Source of the DNA: JBJYIN01 sp046237015
Lineage (GTDB): Bacteria; Pseudomonadota; Gammaproteobacteria; Enterobacterales; Enterobacteriaceae
NCBI RefSeq assembly: GCF_046237015.1
Contig: NZ_JBJYIN010000022.1
Location: 1-64,000 of the forward strand
Length of the DNA: 64,000 nt
Direction: 5' to 3'
Under the pieces are notes generated by a model, which ran no database searches, was not told the origin of the DNA, and was given only the letters and a program-made list of their open reading frames with translations. Position 1 is the first letter of the stretch; each line of letters begins with the position of its first letter. Positions 45,789 to 54,857 of the stretch are shown piece after piece. A program made the translations under genes and the position numbers.

Positions 45789-46376
45789 TTAGTTTTTTAT
45801 TTCACGTATCGCATTTTTGGGACGAAAAGCTGCTACGACCTGCGGATCGGTTTCAACATAAGGGCCTTCCAGAAGTTGAATGCAATAAGGAACACTGGCA
45901 AAAATACCTGCCATGACGACTTTACCGTTCTCATCTTTCAACCCTTCCAGCGTTTCTTTAATCGATTTAGGTTGTCCAGGTAAGTTGAGAATCAGCGCCT
46001 GTTTACGAATAACCCCTACCTGCCTGGATAAAATGGCCGTAGGAACAAATTGCAGGCTAATCTGCCGCATCTGTTCGCCAAACCCTGGCATATCACGATC
46101 GGCAATCGCCAATGTCGCATCTGGCGTCACGTCACGGCGAGCCGGTCCGGTCCCCCCGGTGGTCAACACCAGATGGCACCCTCGTTCATCAACAAGTTCA
46201 CAAAGCGCCTGTTCAATAAGCACCTGCTCATCAGGCACCAGTCGAGTTTCAATCTCAAAAGGCGTCATGAGTGCACCAGATAACCATTCTTTTAATGACG
46301 GTATTCCTTTGTCCTGATAAATACCGCTGGATGCTCGATCAGAAATGGATACCAATCCAATACGCAATACGTTCAT
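45789..46376 (-). CDS. mogA: Molybdopterin adenylyltransferase MogA
   Basis: 195 residues, the E. coli length. It adenylylates molybdopterin before molybdenum insertion. The MPT-binding motifs are LVLTTGGTGPARRDVTPDAT and ILNLPGQPKSIKETLEG. The N-terminus is LRIGLVSISDRASSGIYQDKGIP. It is a single-gene unit here. Confidence 0.97.
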   Translation of the reverse strand: MNVLRIGLVSISDRASSGIYQDKGIPSLKEWLSGALMTPFEIETRLVPDEQVLIEQALCELVDERGCHLVLTTGGTGPARRDVTPDATLAIADRDMPGFGEQMRQISLQFVPTAILSRQVGVIRKQALILNLPGQPKSIKETLEGLKDENGKVVMAGIFASVPYCIQLLEGPYVETDPQVVAAFRPKNAIREIKN

Positions 46377-46671
46377 AACTACCTCTCTAAAACGCTATTT
46401 TTATCAGAATATTATCTGATTTACGTTATCAGGCCACCATGAAACCAGAAATTTGTATAACCCATACCTTCTGAAAATTTCTTATATTCCATATGATAAT
46501 TATTATTAAATAGCATCTCAAAAATAAAACATCGTTTACTCATTGCAAGACAAGGAAAAATAACAGAACAGGCTATGATTAATCATAACCAGCGTTCAAA
46601 TCGTATGATAAAATTGAGGCGCTTCTGTAGCCCCCTTGATGAGTAGCAAAGCCACACCAAGGAAGTACCCT
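46377..46671. other. AT-rich divergent region mogA / diguanylate cyclase
   Basis: About 295 bp with no gene. It is richer in A and T than the flanking core DNA, consistent with the downstream cyclase being an insertion. No single promoter or operator stands out. Confidence 0.45.
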
Positions 46672-47763
46672 ATGCAAACAATTAAATATAAGATATTAAA
46701 AATATTTGCCCATCCAACCTCCGCATTTTTTCTATTCGGCATTCTGGCTTTTTTTATCACCGCAGCATTTATGCATGAATCAGATAAAAACACCTGGGAA
46801 ATGGAAAGATATAATCTTGATACGACGATTAGGAGTTATGATTCCTATAGCTCTGGAGCCGAAGTTCAAGATAGTGATGTGACCAGAAAGACAGGAAACT
46901 ATGTATCGTCTCGCATCCGAGTATTTGCATTTAATACCAGTGACACACGCCGGGAATGCATTAATCGGCTATCAGAAACGGAATTAAAATTTAATGACAT
47001 GTCGATCATCAGGACATGCCAGAATAACCTTCCCTCTATTGGAGAGTTCGCGGGAAAGGGCACATTAACCAGCATTTTTCCGTTGTTATCCCCCACAGAT
47101 GAGCTACTCGGCATTCGTATCAGAACCAGCTCAGAAGCACCACCGCCATCGCTGCTTGATACTTTTGGGTCGTTACCCACGATCATTGGTATGTTAGGAA
47201 TTGTACTGATTTGCGCGACGTCAGGCAGTTTGCTCTCCGTATTGGCCAGAAAATATCTGATTGAATTTCCTACTATCGCTCGATATGACGACCTGACAGG
47301 CTATCTACGACGAGACGCTTTCTTCATGGCCGCAAGTAAAGCGTTAAATATTGCCAACATTACCCGGCAACCCGTCTGTGTCATCTTAATCGACATTGAT
47401 CATTTCAAAAACGTGAATGATACGCTTGGCCATAGTGCGGGCGATAACGCCTTAAAGTTCATCGCGGATATTTTAAAAAAATCATTTCGCCGCGAAGATA
47501 TTTTTGGGCGGATTGGCGGCGACGAATTCGCGATTGTTTTACCTGAGATTAATTTAAACAATGCCTATACCGTCGTTGAACGAGCCAGGGCACGAGTCAA
47601 TGATAGCAATTATGAAGTATCAGCAGGGAATAGAATACACCTGACTGTCAGTATCGGATTGGTTGAATACCGTATTGCTGAAGAAAACTTAATAGAAGTA
47701 ATGAAACGCGCGGATGAAAATCTTTATATAGCAAAGGAAACCCGAAATTCTGTTGCTAAATAA
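46672..47763 (+). CDS. Membrane diguanylate cyclase (GGDEF)
   Basis: 363 residues from ATG 46672 (MQTIKYKILKIFAHPTSAFF), preceded by AGGAAG; upstream TTG 46636 or ATG 46639 would add 11-12 residues without a ribosome site. Two membrane helices (about 18-38 and 172-195) enclose a short periplasmic domain with two cysteines (RRECIN and IRTCQN) that could form a disulfide. The GGDEF domain (about 210-360) has RIGGDEFAIVLPE and an intact RxxD inhibitory site (RRED) five residues before it, plus DIDHFKNVNDTLGHSAGD. It should be active. It has no equivalent at this place in E. coli. Confidence 0.92.
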   Translation: MQTIKYKILKIFAHPTSAFFLFGILAFFITAAFMHESDKNTWEMERYNLDTTIRSYDSYSSGAEVQDSDVTRKTGNYVSSRIRVFAFNTSDTRRECINRLSETELKFNDMSIIRTCQNNLPSIGEFAGKGTLTSIFPLLSPTDELLGIRIRTSSEAPPPSLLDTFGSLPTIIGMLGIVLICATSGSLLSVLARKYLIEFPTIARYDDLTGYLRRDAFFMAASKALNIANITRQPVCVILIDIDHFKNVNDTLGHSAGDNALKFIADILKKSFRREDIFGRIGGDEFAIVLPEINLNNAYTVVERARARVNDSNYEVSAGNRIHLTVSIGLVEYRIAEENLIEVMKRADENLYIAKETRNSVAK

Positions 47764-47776
47764 TAGTTATCAATCT

Positions 47777-47805
47777 GAGATAACCGATAGATTGTCGGTT
47801 ATCTC
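47777..47805. terminator. Hairpin between the cyclase gene and talB
   Basis: GAGATAACCGA and TCGGTTATCTC form a perfect 11-bp stem with a 7-base loop between two convergent genes. No long T tract on either side. Confidence 0.6.
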
Positions 47806-47817
47806 AATAAGAAACGA

Positions 47818-48771
47818 TTACAGCAAATCAGCAATCATCTTCTCTAACTTAACCTGATCGACGGCAAATTTACGGATACCATCTGCCAATTTATCAACAG
47901 CCATTGGGTCTTGATTATGCTGCCAGTAAAACTGTGCTTCTGTCATTTTTGCTGGGCGGGCTTTCACATCGCCAGCATAAGAAAGTTTGCGAACGACTTC
48001 GCCTTCACTTTCAGACAGTTCCTTCAGCAGCGCCGGGGCAATCGTCAGGCGATCACAGCCAGCCAGTTCTAAAATCTCACCAACGTTACGGAAGCTTGCG
48101 CCCATCACAACGGTTTCATAACCATGTTCTTTGTAATAACTGTATATTTCACTCACTGATACCACGCCTGGATCTTCACTGGGCGCAAACTCTTTCTTAT
48201 CGCCGTTAGCTTTATACCAATCCAGAATTCGGCCAACAAATGGTGAAATCAGGAAAACGCCCGCTTCAGCACAGGCACGAGCCTGAGCAAAAGAGAACAG
48301 CAGCGTCAGGTTACAGTTAATCCCTTCTTTCTCTAATTGCTCAGCGGCGCGAATCCCCTGCCAGGTAGAAGCCAATTTAATCAGAATACGATCGTTGCTG
48401 ATGCCTGCATCGTTGTACAGTTTGATCAGGTGTTTTGCTTTCGCAACGCTAGCTTCCGTATCGTAAGACAAACGGGCATCAACTTCCGTAGAAATTCGAC
48501 CGGGGATCAGTTTTAAAATCTCAAGACCGATATTCACCGCCAGCTTGTCAGTCGCATCCACAACTTGCTGCTCACGGTTGCTGCTCTGTGAACGTGCCCA
48601 GGTAATCGCCTCGTCGATCAGCTTACGGTATTCAGGGATCTGAGCCGCATTCAGAATCAGGGACGGGTTCGTCGTGGCATCTTGCGGCTGGTACAATTTC
48701 ATCGCCGCGATATCGCCGGTATCAGCCACAACCGTTGTCAATTGGCGTAGGGAAGTCAGTTTATCCGTCAT
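47818..48771 (-). CDS. talB: Transaldolase B
   Basis: 317 residues from ATG 48771 (MTDKLTSLRQLTTVVADTGD), the E. coli length; the frame extends to 48885 but that part has no family match. It transfers a dihydroxyacetone unit in the pentose phosphate pathway. The Schiff-base lysine is in RILIKLASTWQG (K132). QDATTNPSLIL and the GCDRLTIAPALL stretch are conserved. Confidence 0.97.
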   Translation of the reverse strand: MTDKLTSLRQLTTVVADTGDIAAMKLYQPQDATTNPSLILNAAQIPEYRKLIDEAITWARSQSSNREQQVVDATDKLAVNIGLEILKLIPGRISTEVDARLSYDTEASVAKAKHLIKLYNDAGISNDRILIKLASTWQGIRAAEQLEKEGINCNLTLLFSFAQARACAEAGVFLISPFVGRILDWYKANGDKKEFAPSEDPGVVSVSEIYSYYKEHGYETVVMGASFRNVGEILELAGCDRLTIAPALLKELSESEGEVVRKLSYAGDVKARPAKMTEAQFYWQHNQDPMAVDKLADGIRKFAVDQVKLEKMIADLL

Positions 48772-49012
48772 GTTGGCATTTCTCATTGTTTGTATGTGGA
48801 TTATCAGTGTATGAATGGTTAGTACATGAACTGGTGGCAGTCTTGTTGTCGCCGAAATCTGATAATAACACGCAAGTTTCCCCACGCAAGACAGCCTTTT
48901 GCTCTCCGGCGGCAGCGCCGCTGATTGCTTCCCCCTGTTATACCTATCGCCACTTTCTTCCTGAATATTTGCTACAGTAAGACATCAAAATCAGACCAAG
49001 AGGACATGGCGC

Positions 49013-49786
49013 ATGCTCATTACCCTTTCACCGGCAAAAACACTTGATTACACCAGTCCTTTACCCACGCAGCGTTATACCCAACCAGAATTGCTGGATT
49101 ATTCCAGCCAGTTAATTGCACTTTGTAAGAAACTGACTCCCGCGCAAATTGCATCACTCATGGGTATCAGTGATAAATTGTCTGGCCTGAACGCTGCACG
49201 TTTTCATGACTGGCATCCTGACTTTACTCCCGATAATGCCCGTCAGGCATTATTAGCCTTTAAAGGCGATGTCTACACCGGATTGGCCGCCGAAGACTTT
49301 AGTGAAGGCGACTTTGATTTTGCCCAACAGCATCTGCGAATGCTGTCTGGCCTCTACGGTGTTTTACGTCCACTCGATTTAATGCAACCCTACCGATTGG
49401 AAATGGGGATTAGGCTGGAAAATAAGGCGGGCAAAGATCTCTATAGTTTCTGGGGAGATGTGATCACAGAGAAACTGAATCAGGCACTGCACGAACAAGA
49501 TGACGACATTTTGGTTAATCTGGCCTCCGACGAATATTTTAAGGCCGTCAAACCCAAGAAACTAAAGGCCACCTTAATCAAACCGGTCTTTTTAGATGAA
49601 AAAAGCGGAAAATTTAAAGTCATCAGCTTTTATGCCAAGAAAGCGCGCGGGCTGATGAGCCGCTTTATTATCCAAAACCGACTGACAAAACCGGAACAGT
49701 TAAAAGATTTTGATTCGGAAGGTTACTTTTTTGCAGAAGCGGAGTCGTCCGCACATGAACTGGTATTCAAACGTCACGAACAATAA
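49013..49786 (+). CDS. yaaA: Peroxide stress protein YaaA (DUF328)
   Basis: 257 residues (258 in E. coli). Family landmarks are the N-terminal MLITLSPAKTLDYTSPLPT, FKGDVYTGLAAEDF, LSGLYGVLRPLDLMQPYRLEMG and the C-terminal KKARGLMSRFII. In E. coli it lowers intracellular free iron during peroxide stress; family members bind DNA. AGAGGAC precedes the start. It is divergent from talB and convergent with thrC. Confidence 0.96.
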   Translation: MLITLSPAKTLDYTSPLPTQRYTQPELLDYSSQLIALCKKLTPAQIASLMGISDKLSGLNAARFHDWHPDFTPDNARQALLAFKGDVYTGLAAEDFSEGDFDFAQQHLRMLSGLYGVLRPLDLMQPYRLEMGIRLENKAGKDLYSFWGDVITEKLNQALHEQDDDILVNLASDEYFKAVKPKKLKATLIKPVFLDEKSGKFKVISFYAKKARGLMSRFIIQNRLTKPEQLKDFDSEGYFFAEAESSAHELVFKRHEQ

Positions 49787-49788
49787 AC

Positions 49789-49821
49789 ATGAAGGACGGA
49801 GCACGCCGCTCCGTCCTTCAT
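49789..49821. terminator. Bidirectional terminator yaaA / thrC
   Basis: ATGAAGGACGGAGC (49789-49802) and GCTCCGTCCTTCAT (49808-49821) form a perfect 14-bp stem with loop ACGCC between convergent stop codons. Confidence 0.8.
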
Positions 49822-49826
49822 CGTGA

Positions 49827-51116
49827 TTACTGCGGCAACGCCATCAAAAACTGGCGCAACGCCGTAAAATCATCAGGGAAGTGATGCGATAGCAAATCCA
49901 GATCGGCACGTTTTGCCAGCGCTTCAGGCAAGTCCAGTGTCTTGCCCAAAATCGCTTCCACGCTTTCTTTGAATTTTGCCGGATGCGCCGTGCCGAGGAA
50001 CAAGCCAAACTCACCGGACTGGAGCTGATCGCGCAGCAATCGATAGGCAATAGCGGCATGCGGCTCAGAGACATAACCCAACGCATCCAGTTCATGCATG
50101 GTTTCTTTGGTCGTATCATCACTTACCGCGCCAAAGCCCAGCGTTTTCAACTGCCAGTTTTTACGGCGGAACAACTCTTCCACACGCGGCCAGTTGTTCG
50201 GCTGACTGACGTCCATCGCGTTGGATAACGTTGCCACCGTTTTATTGGGTTCCCAATTTCCGCTGCTCAGGAAGCGCGGTACGGTGTCATTGGCGTTAGT
50301 CGCCGCAATGAAACGTTTAATCGGTAGACCGAGCGATTTCGCCAACAAACCAGCCGTTAGATCGCCAAAATTACCACTCGGCACGGAAACTACCAGTTGG
50401 TTACGCGCTTCCTGTGGTAGTTGTGCAACCGCTTCAAAGTAGTAGCAAATTTGCGCCAGTAGGCGGCTGATGTTGATGGAGTTCGCTGAATTCAGGCCAA
50501 TCGCCTTTTTCAACTCTTCATCATCAAACGCCTTTTTCACCAATGCCTGACAAGCATCGAAATCACTGTCAACGGCGATGGTATGGATGTTGCCACCCAG
50601 CGTACAGAACAGTTTTTCCTGCAACGGGCTGATCCTGCCTTGCGGATACAGAATTACGACACGGACATTTTCCAGACCGTAGAAAGCATGCGCCACGGCA
50701 GCCCCCGTGTCGCCGGAAGTCGCCGTCAGAATGGTAATTTTCTCGTCGCCCGATACTTCCGTCAGCATTTGCGCCATAAAGCGGCCGCCGAAGTCTTTAA
50801 AGGCCAGCGTCGGGCCGTGGAACAGTTCCAGCGCGGCGATATCTTCCGCAACAGGCGCAACCGGTGCAGGAAACGCAAATGCCGCTTTTACGCGCTCGAA
50901 CACGGTTTCAGCGGCGATCTCATCGCCAATATACGCAGACAGAATGCGGCTGCTGCGGGTGACGAAATCCAGACCCAGCAGTTCGTCAATTTCAGTGCGC
51001 TCAAACTCTGGCAACTCCAGCGGGAAGAATAGCCCTTGTTGGCTACCCAGCCCTTGCTTGATAGCCTGAGCAAAACTGACCTGCTCGTTATGATCTTTAA
51101 GGTTGTACAGTTTCAT
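49827..51116 (-). CDS. thrC: Threonine synthase
   Basis: 429 residues (428 in E. coli). It converts O-phosphohomoserine to threonine with PLP. The PLP lysine is in FHGPTLAFKDFGGRFMAQ. TATSGDTGAAVAHAFYG is the phosphate-binding part and SVPSGNFGDLTAGLLAKSLGLP is conserved. It is the last gene of the thr operon, three bases after thrB. Confidence 0.98.
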   Translation of the reverse strand: MKLYNLKDHNEQVSFAQAIKQGLGSQQGLFFPLELPEFERTEIDELLGLDFVTRSSRILSAYIGDEIAAETVFERVKAAFAFPAPVAPVAEDIAALELFHGPTLAFKDFGGRFMAQMLTEVSGDEKITILTATSGDTGAAVAHAFYGLENVRVVILYPQGRISPLQEKLFCTLGGNIHTIAVDSDFDACQALVKKAFDDEELKKAIGLNSANSINISRLLAQICYYFEAVAQLPQEARNQLVVSVPSGNFGDLTAGLLAKSLGLPIKRFIAATNANDTVPRFLSSGNWEPNKTVATLSNAMDVSQPNNWPRVEELFRRKNWQLKTLGFGAVSDDTTKETMHELDALGYVSEPHAAIAYRLLRDQLQSGEFGLFLGTAHPAKFKESVEAILGKTLDLPEALAKRADLDLLSHHFPDDFTALRQFLMALPQ

Positions 51117-51119
51117 GCG

Positions 51120-52049
51120 TTATCCCAGTTGTCGTGCGCCAGCTGTATCCAGACGGCAAATATGAACAAAACCTTCATCATTCTGCAAATAATTATCCCG
51201 CAGCCAATCAGCTAAACGCTCAGCGCTCGCCATATTATTGCAAACGGAAAAGAGTGTTGGGCCAGAGCCGGAAATACCGCAGGCCAGCGCACCGATATCC
51301 TCCGCCGCTTGACGAGCGTCGGCAAAACCGGGCAGCAGTTTAGTACGATAAGGTTCTGCTATAACATCTTTCATCAATTTGGCCGCCAGCGATGCTTGTC
51401 CGGTATGACAAGCGTGGATAAACCCCGCCAGATATCGACCATGGCTGACACAATCCTGCCGACGATACTGCGCAGGTAAGATTGCTCGCGCTTCAGCCGT
51501 TGAAACTTTTATCCCCGGATAGGCCATAACCCATAGCCAATCGTCAAACGAGGGAACGGGCTGACTGATGATGCCCTCTTCTTCCAACATCAATTGAATA
51601 CCGCCAAGAAAGCAAGGCGCAACATTATCATAATGTACGCTGCCGGAAATACGCCCCTCCAGCTCGCCCATCAGCGTCAATAAGCGGGTATCATCCAACG
51701 GTCTCCCACAAAATTCATTCATCGCCATCAACCCCGCGACGACAGAACAGGCGCTGGAACCTAACCCTGAACCAATCGGCATATTTTTTTCGAGCGTCAT
51801 GGCCACCGGTATGGTTTTGCCAATTTCCTGGCAAAAGCGTTCCCAACATTGATACACAATGTTTTCTTTCGGGTTATCAGGCAGTTTGCTGACGAAACGC
51901 CCTTCATTACGCAAGCTAAACAGATCGGCGGCTTCAACAGAAACGCAATCGCCCAACAGTGAACCGTCTACCGGCGAAACGGCCGCCCCCAGCACATCAA
52001 ACCCCACGCTGACGTTACCGATCGATGCAGGTGCATACACCTTAACCAT
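51120..52049 (-). CDS. thrB: Homoserine kinase
   Basis: 309 residues from ATG 52049 (MVKVYAPASIGNVSVGFDVLG), with AGGAGC upstream overlapping the end of thrA; the longer frame to 52070 lies inside thrA. GHMP kinase family: the ATP loop is MPIGSGLGSSACSVVAGLMA, with SGSGPTLFSVCN at the C-terminus. It phosphorylates homoserine. The start is two bases after the thrA stop. Confidence 0.97.
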   Translation of the reverse strand: MVKVYAPASIGNVSVGFDVLGAAVSPVDGSLLGDCVSVEAADLFSLRNEGRFVSKLPDNPKENIVYQCWERFCQEIGKTIPVAMTLEKNMPIGSGLGSSACSVVAGLMAMNEFCGRPLDDTRLLTLMGELEGRISGSVHYDNVAPCFLGGIQLMLEEEGIISQPVPSFDDWLWVMAYPGIKVSTAEARAILPAQYRRQDCVSHGRYLAGFIHACHTGQASLAAKLMKDVIAEPYRTKLLPGFADARQAAEDIGALACGISGSGPTLFSVCNNMASAERLADWLRDNYLQNDEGFVHICRLDTAGARQLG

Positions 52050-52051
52050 AA

Positions 52052-54511
52052 TTATGCTCCTAACTTCCATGACAAGGTGCGCAGCAGATCGGCGAACACA
52101 CCAGCAGCGGTAACATCGTTACCCGCGCCATAACCGCGCAATACGAGCGGCAGTGGCTGATAATAACGGCTGTAGAATGCCAACGCATTCTCACCATCTT
52201 TGACTTTGAATAAAGGATCGTCGCCCCCGACAGCGCTGATCTGAACTTTACAGCGCCCTTCATCAATCACACCGACATAACGTAACACTTTCCCCTCATC
52301 TCGAGCCTGTGCGAGACGGCTGGAAAACGCTTCATCCACTGAAGGTAAGCGACGCATAAAACTCTCTACATCACCTGAAGCATCAAAACTGACAGGCAGA
52401 ACAGATTCGACCTCAATATCCTCCAGTTCCAATTTATAACCGGCTTCACGGGCCAGAATCAGCAGCTTGCGCGCAACATCCATCCCAGACAGATCATCAC
52501 GCGGATCCGGCTCGGTATAACCTTTCTCTTTCGCTTGTGCGGTCGCTTCAGACAACGACATCCCCTCATCCAACTTACCGAAAATAAACGAGAGTGAGCC
52601 GGAGAGAATACCGGTAAAACGGATTAGTTCATCCCCGGCATTCAACAGATTCTGAAGATTTTCAATCACAGGAAGCCCGGCACCGACGTTAGTGTCGTAC
52701 AGAAAACGACGACGTGACTTCGCCGCAGCGCTACGCAACTGTTGGTAGTAATTCATGGAACCCGTATTGGCTTTCTTGTTTGGCGTCACAACATGGAAAC
52801 CATCAGCCAGAAAATCAGCATACTGATCGGCAACTGCCTGACTCGAGGTGCAATCAACAATAACCGGGTTCAACAAGTGATACTCTTTTACCAAACGAAT
52901 CAAACGACCCAGATTGAATGGTTCACGGGCTTTTTCCAACTCATCACGCCAGGAGTCCATTGGAATACCATTGATATTGGTCAGTAATGCTTTGGAATTG
53001 GCAATACCGACGACTCTCAGATCGATATGCTTTCGCTTAAGCCACGGTTGCTGACGATGAATCTGTTCCAGCAACGCACCACCAACGCCACCCACACCAA
53101 TCACGAACACATCAATAACTTGCTCGGTATTAAACAGCATTTGGTGAGCGACGCGTACACCAGTTGTCGCCATATCATTACTGACAACCACCGATATAGA
53201 ACGTTCGGATGAGCCCTGAGCAATGGCGACAATATTGATATTAGCGCTTGCCAATGCGGAGAACAGGCGGGCAGACAAGCCACGTAGCGTACGCATGCCA
53301 TCACCCACCACAGAAATGATCGCTAGACGCTCCATCACATCCAGCGGCTCAAGCAATCCTTCTTTCAATTCCAGATAGAACTCGTCTTCCAACGTCTTTC
53401 TGGCACGCGCCAATTCATTTTGCGACACGCAGAAGCTAATACTGTATTCAGAAGAGGATTGGGTAATCAGTACAACCGAAATCCCCGCACGGGACATCGC
53501 GGCAAAAACTCGCGCAGCCATGCCTACCATCCCTTTCATACCAGGGCCTGACACATTAAACATGGCCATGTTATTCAGGTTAGTAATGCCTTTAACCGGA
53601 TATTGCGTATCAGTACTCTCCATACCAATCAACGTACCGGGGGCCTGTGGGTTTTCAGTGTTTTTGATAAGGCAGGGAATTTGGAATTGAGCGATGGGGG
53701 CGATGGTTCTGGGATGGAGGACTTTGGCTCCGAAATAGGATAATTCCATCGCCTCCTGATAGGACATCGACTTCAGTAATCGGGCGTCCGGTACCTGACG
53801 TGGATCGCAGGTATAAACCCCATCCACATCCGTCCAGATTTCACAACAATCCGCTCGCAAACAGGCTGCCAGCACCGCAGCGGAATAATCGGAACCATTA
53901 CGGCCTAATACGACCAGTTCGCCTTTATCGTTACATGCAGTGAAGCCTGCCATCAGAATCACATGATCGTTCGGGATAGCGCTTTCAGCGATACGACGCG
54001 TGGATTCTGTAATATCAACGGTAGATTCCAGATAATGCCCCTGAGCCAGCAGTTTCTCCACTGGATTGATGACGGACACCCCGTAGCCACGAGCTTGGAA
54101 GACGGCTTCCATAATAGCAATCGACAGTTTTTCGCCTCGGCAAATAATCGCAGCGTTAACGCTATCAGGACACTGTCCCAGCAACGCAATACCGTGCAAA
54201 ACCTGTTTTAGCTGAGCAAATTCTTGATCGACAAATGCTTTAAGACGGGCCAGTTCAAAGCCAGGCTGAGATTCAGCGAGGCCTTGCAGTAAAGAGGAGA
54301 AAATAGTTTCAGCATCATTGAGATTAGGCAGTAAATCCTGTCCGGCGACCGTCTTTTCAATCATCGCAACCAGATGATTGGTAATTTTTGCCGGTGCTGA
54401 CAGTACGGCGGCAACCTGTCCCTGGCGAGCATTGTTTTCAATAATATCGGCAACGCGCATAAAACGTTCCGCATTCGCCACTGAAGTCCCGCCAAATTTC
54501 AACACTCGCAT
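52052..54511 (-). CDS. thrA: Bifunctional aspartokinase I / homoserine dehydrogenase I
   Basis: 819 residues (820 in E. coli). It catalyses the first and third steps from aspartate to threonine and is feedback-inhibited by threonine. The N-terminal kinase has MRVLKFGGTSVANAERFMRV and GRNGSDYSAAVLAACL. Central ACT repeats follow (about 310-460). The C-terminal dehydrogenase starts VFVIGVGGVGGALLEQI and contains GILSGSLSFIFGKLDEG and the KEKGYTEPDPRDDLSGMDVARK active-site region. First structural gene of the operon, under thrL attenuation. Confidence 0.98.
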   Translation of the reverse strand: MRVLKFGGTSVANAERFMRVADIIENNARQGQVAAVLSAPAKITNHLVAMIEKTVAGQDLLPNLNDAETIFSSLLQGLAESQPGFELARLKAFVDQEFAQLKQVLHGIALLGQCPDSVNAAIICRGEKLSIAIMEAVFQARGYGVSVINPVEKLLAQGHYLESTVDITESTRRIAESAIPNDHVILMAGFTACNDKGELVVLGRNGSDYSAAVLAACLRADCCEIWTDVDGVYTCDPRQVPDARLLKSMSYQEAMELSYFGAKVLHPRTIAPIAQFQIPCLIKNTENPQAPGTLIGMESTDTQYPVKGITNLNNMAMFNVSGPGMKGMVGMAARVFAAMSRAGISVVLITQSSSEYSISFCVSQNELARARKTLEDEFYLELKEGLLEPLDVMERLAIISVVGDGMRTLRGLSARLFSALASANINIVAIAQGSSERSISVVVSNDMATTGVRVAHQMLFNTEQVIDVFVIGVGGVGGALLEQIHRQQPWLKRKHIDLRVVGIANSKALLTNINGIPMDSWRDELEKAREPFNLGRLIRLVKEYHLLNPVIVDCTSSQAVADQYADFLADGFHVVTPNKKANTGSMNYYQQLRSAAAKSRRRFLYDTNVGAGLPVIENLQNLLNAGDELIRFTGILSGSLSFIFGKLDEGMSLSEATAQAKEKGYTEPDPRDDLSGMDVARKLLILAREAGYKLELEDIEVESVLPVSFDASGDVESFMRRLPSVDEAFSSRLAQARDEGKVLRYVGVIDEGRCKVQISAVGGDDPLFKVKDGENALAFYSRYYQPLPLVLRGYGAGNDVTAAGVFADLLRTLSWKLGA

Positions 54512-54542
54512 TTTTATGTTCTCTCCTGAATTCTGCCATAAA

Positions 54543-54574
54543 AAAAAGCCCGCACTGTTTGGTGCGGGCTTTTT
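54543..54574 (-). terminator. thr operon attenuator
   Basis: GCCCGCAC (54548-54555) pairs with GTGCGGGC (54562-54569), flanked by A/T runs; on the minus strand eight T follow. GTGCGGGC also occurs at the end of thrL (about 54596-54603), which can form the competing antiterminator. The arrangement is that of the E. coli thr attenuator. Confidence 0.93.
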
Positions 54575-54591
54575 CGGATTCGTTGTACGCG

Positions 54592-54660
54592 TCAGCCCGC
54601 ACCGTTACTGGTTGTACCGGTGATGGTAATAATCGTGGTGATCAGGCTGATAGTACGCAT
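54592..54660 (-). CDS. thrL: thr operon leader peptide
   Basis: A 22-codon frame on the minus strand from ATG 54660 to TGA 54592, starting MRTISLITTIITITGT and ending SNGAG. Seven of 22 codons are threonine and five isoleucine, so charging of both tRNAs would set ribosome stalling and readthrough into thrA. The C-terminal NGAG matches E. coli ThrL. The attenuator hairpin follows 17 bases later. It is shorter than usual gene-calling limits. Confidence 0.93.
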   Translation of the reverse strand: MRTISLITTIITITGTTSNGAG

Positions 54661-54703
54661 AGGTAAAGTCTGTCTCGATAGATTTAAAATAATGCTGCCC
54701 TAT

Positions 54704-54732
54704 TAGTTAGGGCAATCGCCGCTTGAAGTCAA
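54704..54732 (-). promoter_or_regulatory. Probable thr operon promoter
   Basis: On the minus strand TTGACT (54732-54727), a 17-bp spacer and TAACTA (54709-54704), about 44 bp before thrL. The -35 is near perfect, the -10 weak. Confidence 0.5.
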
Positions 54733-54857
54733 TGGATTTCTTTTTTTTCATCAGTCATGTGAGTAAACGAGAAACGTGAAATCATCTGCAAGATAAGGAA
54801 CGAACGACACGATTACTTGTCATAATCTTCAAACCGACATGTTTTGCTGTGAAAAAA

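Noticed and set aside
48772..48885. 38-residue N-terminal extension of talB
   Set aside because: The family begins at MTDKLTSLRQ (48771) and the extension has no similarity to anything recognised.
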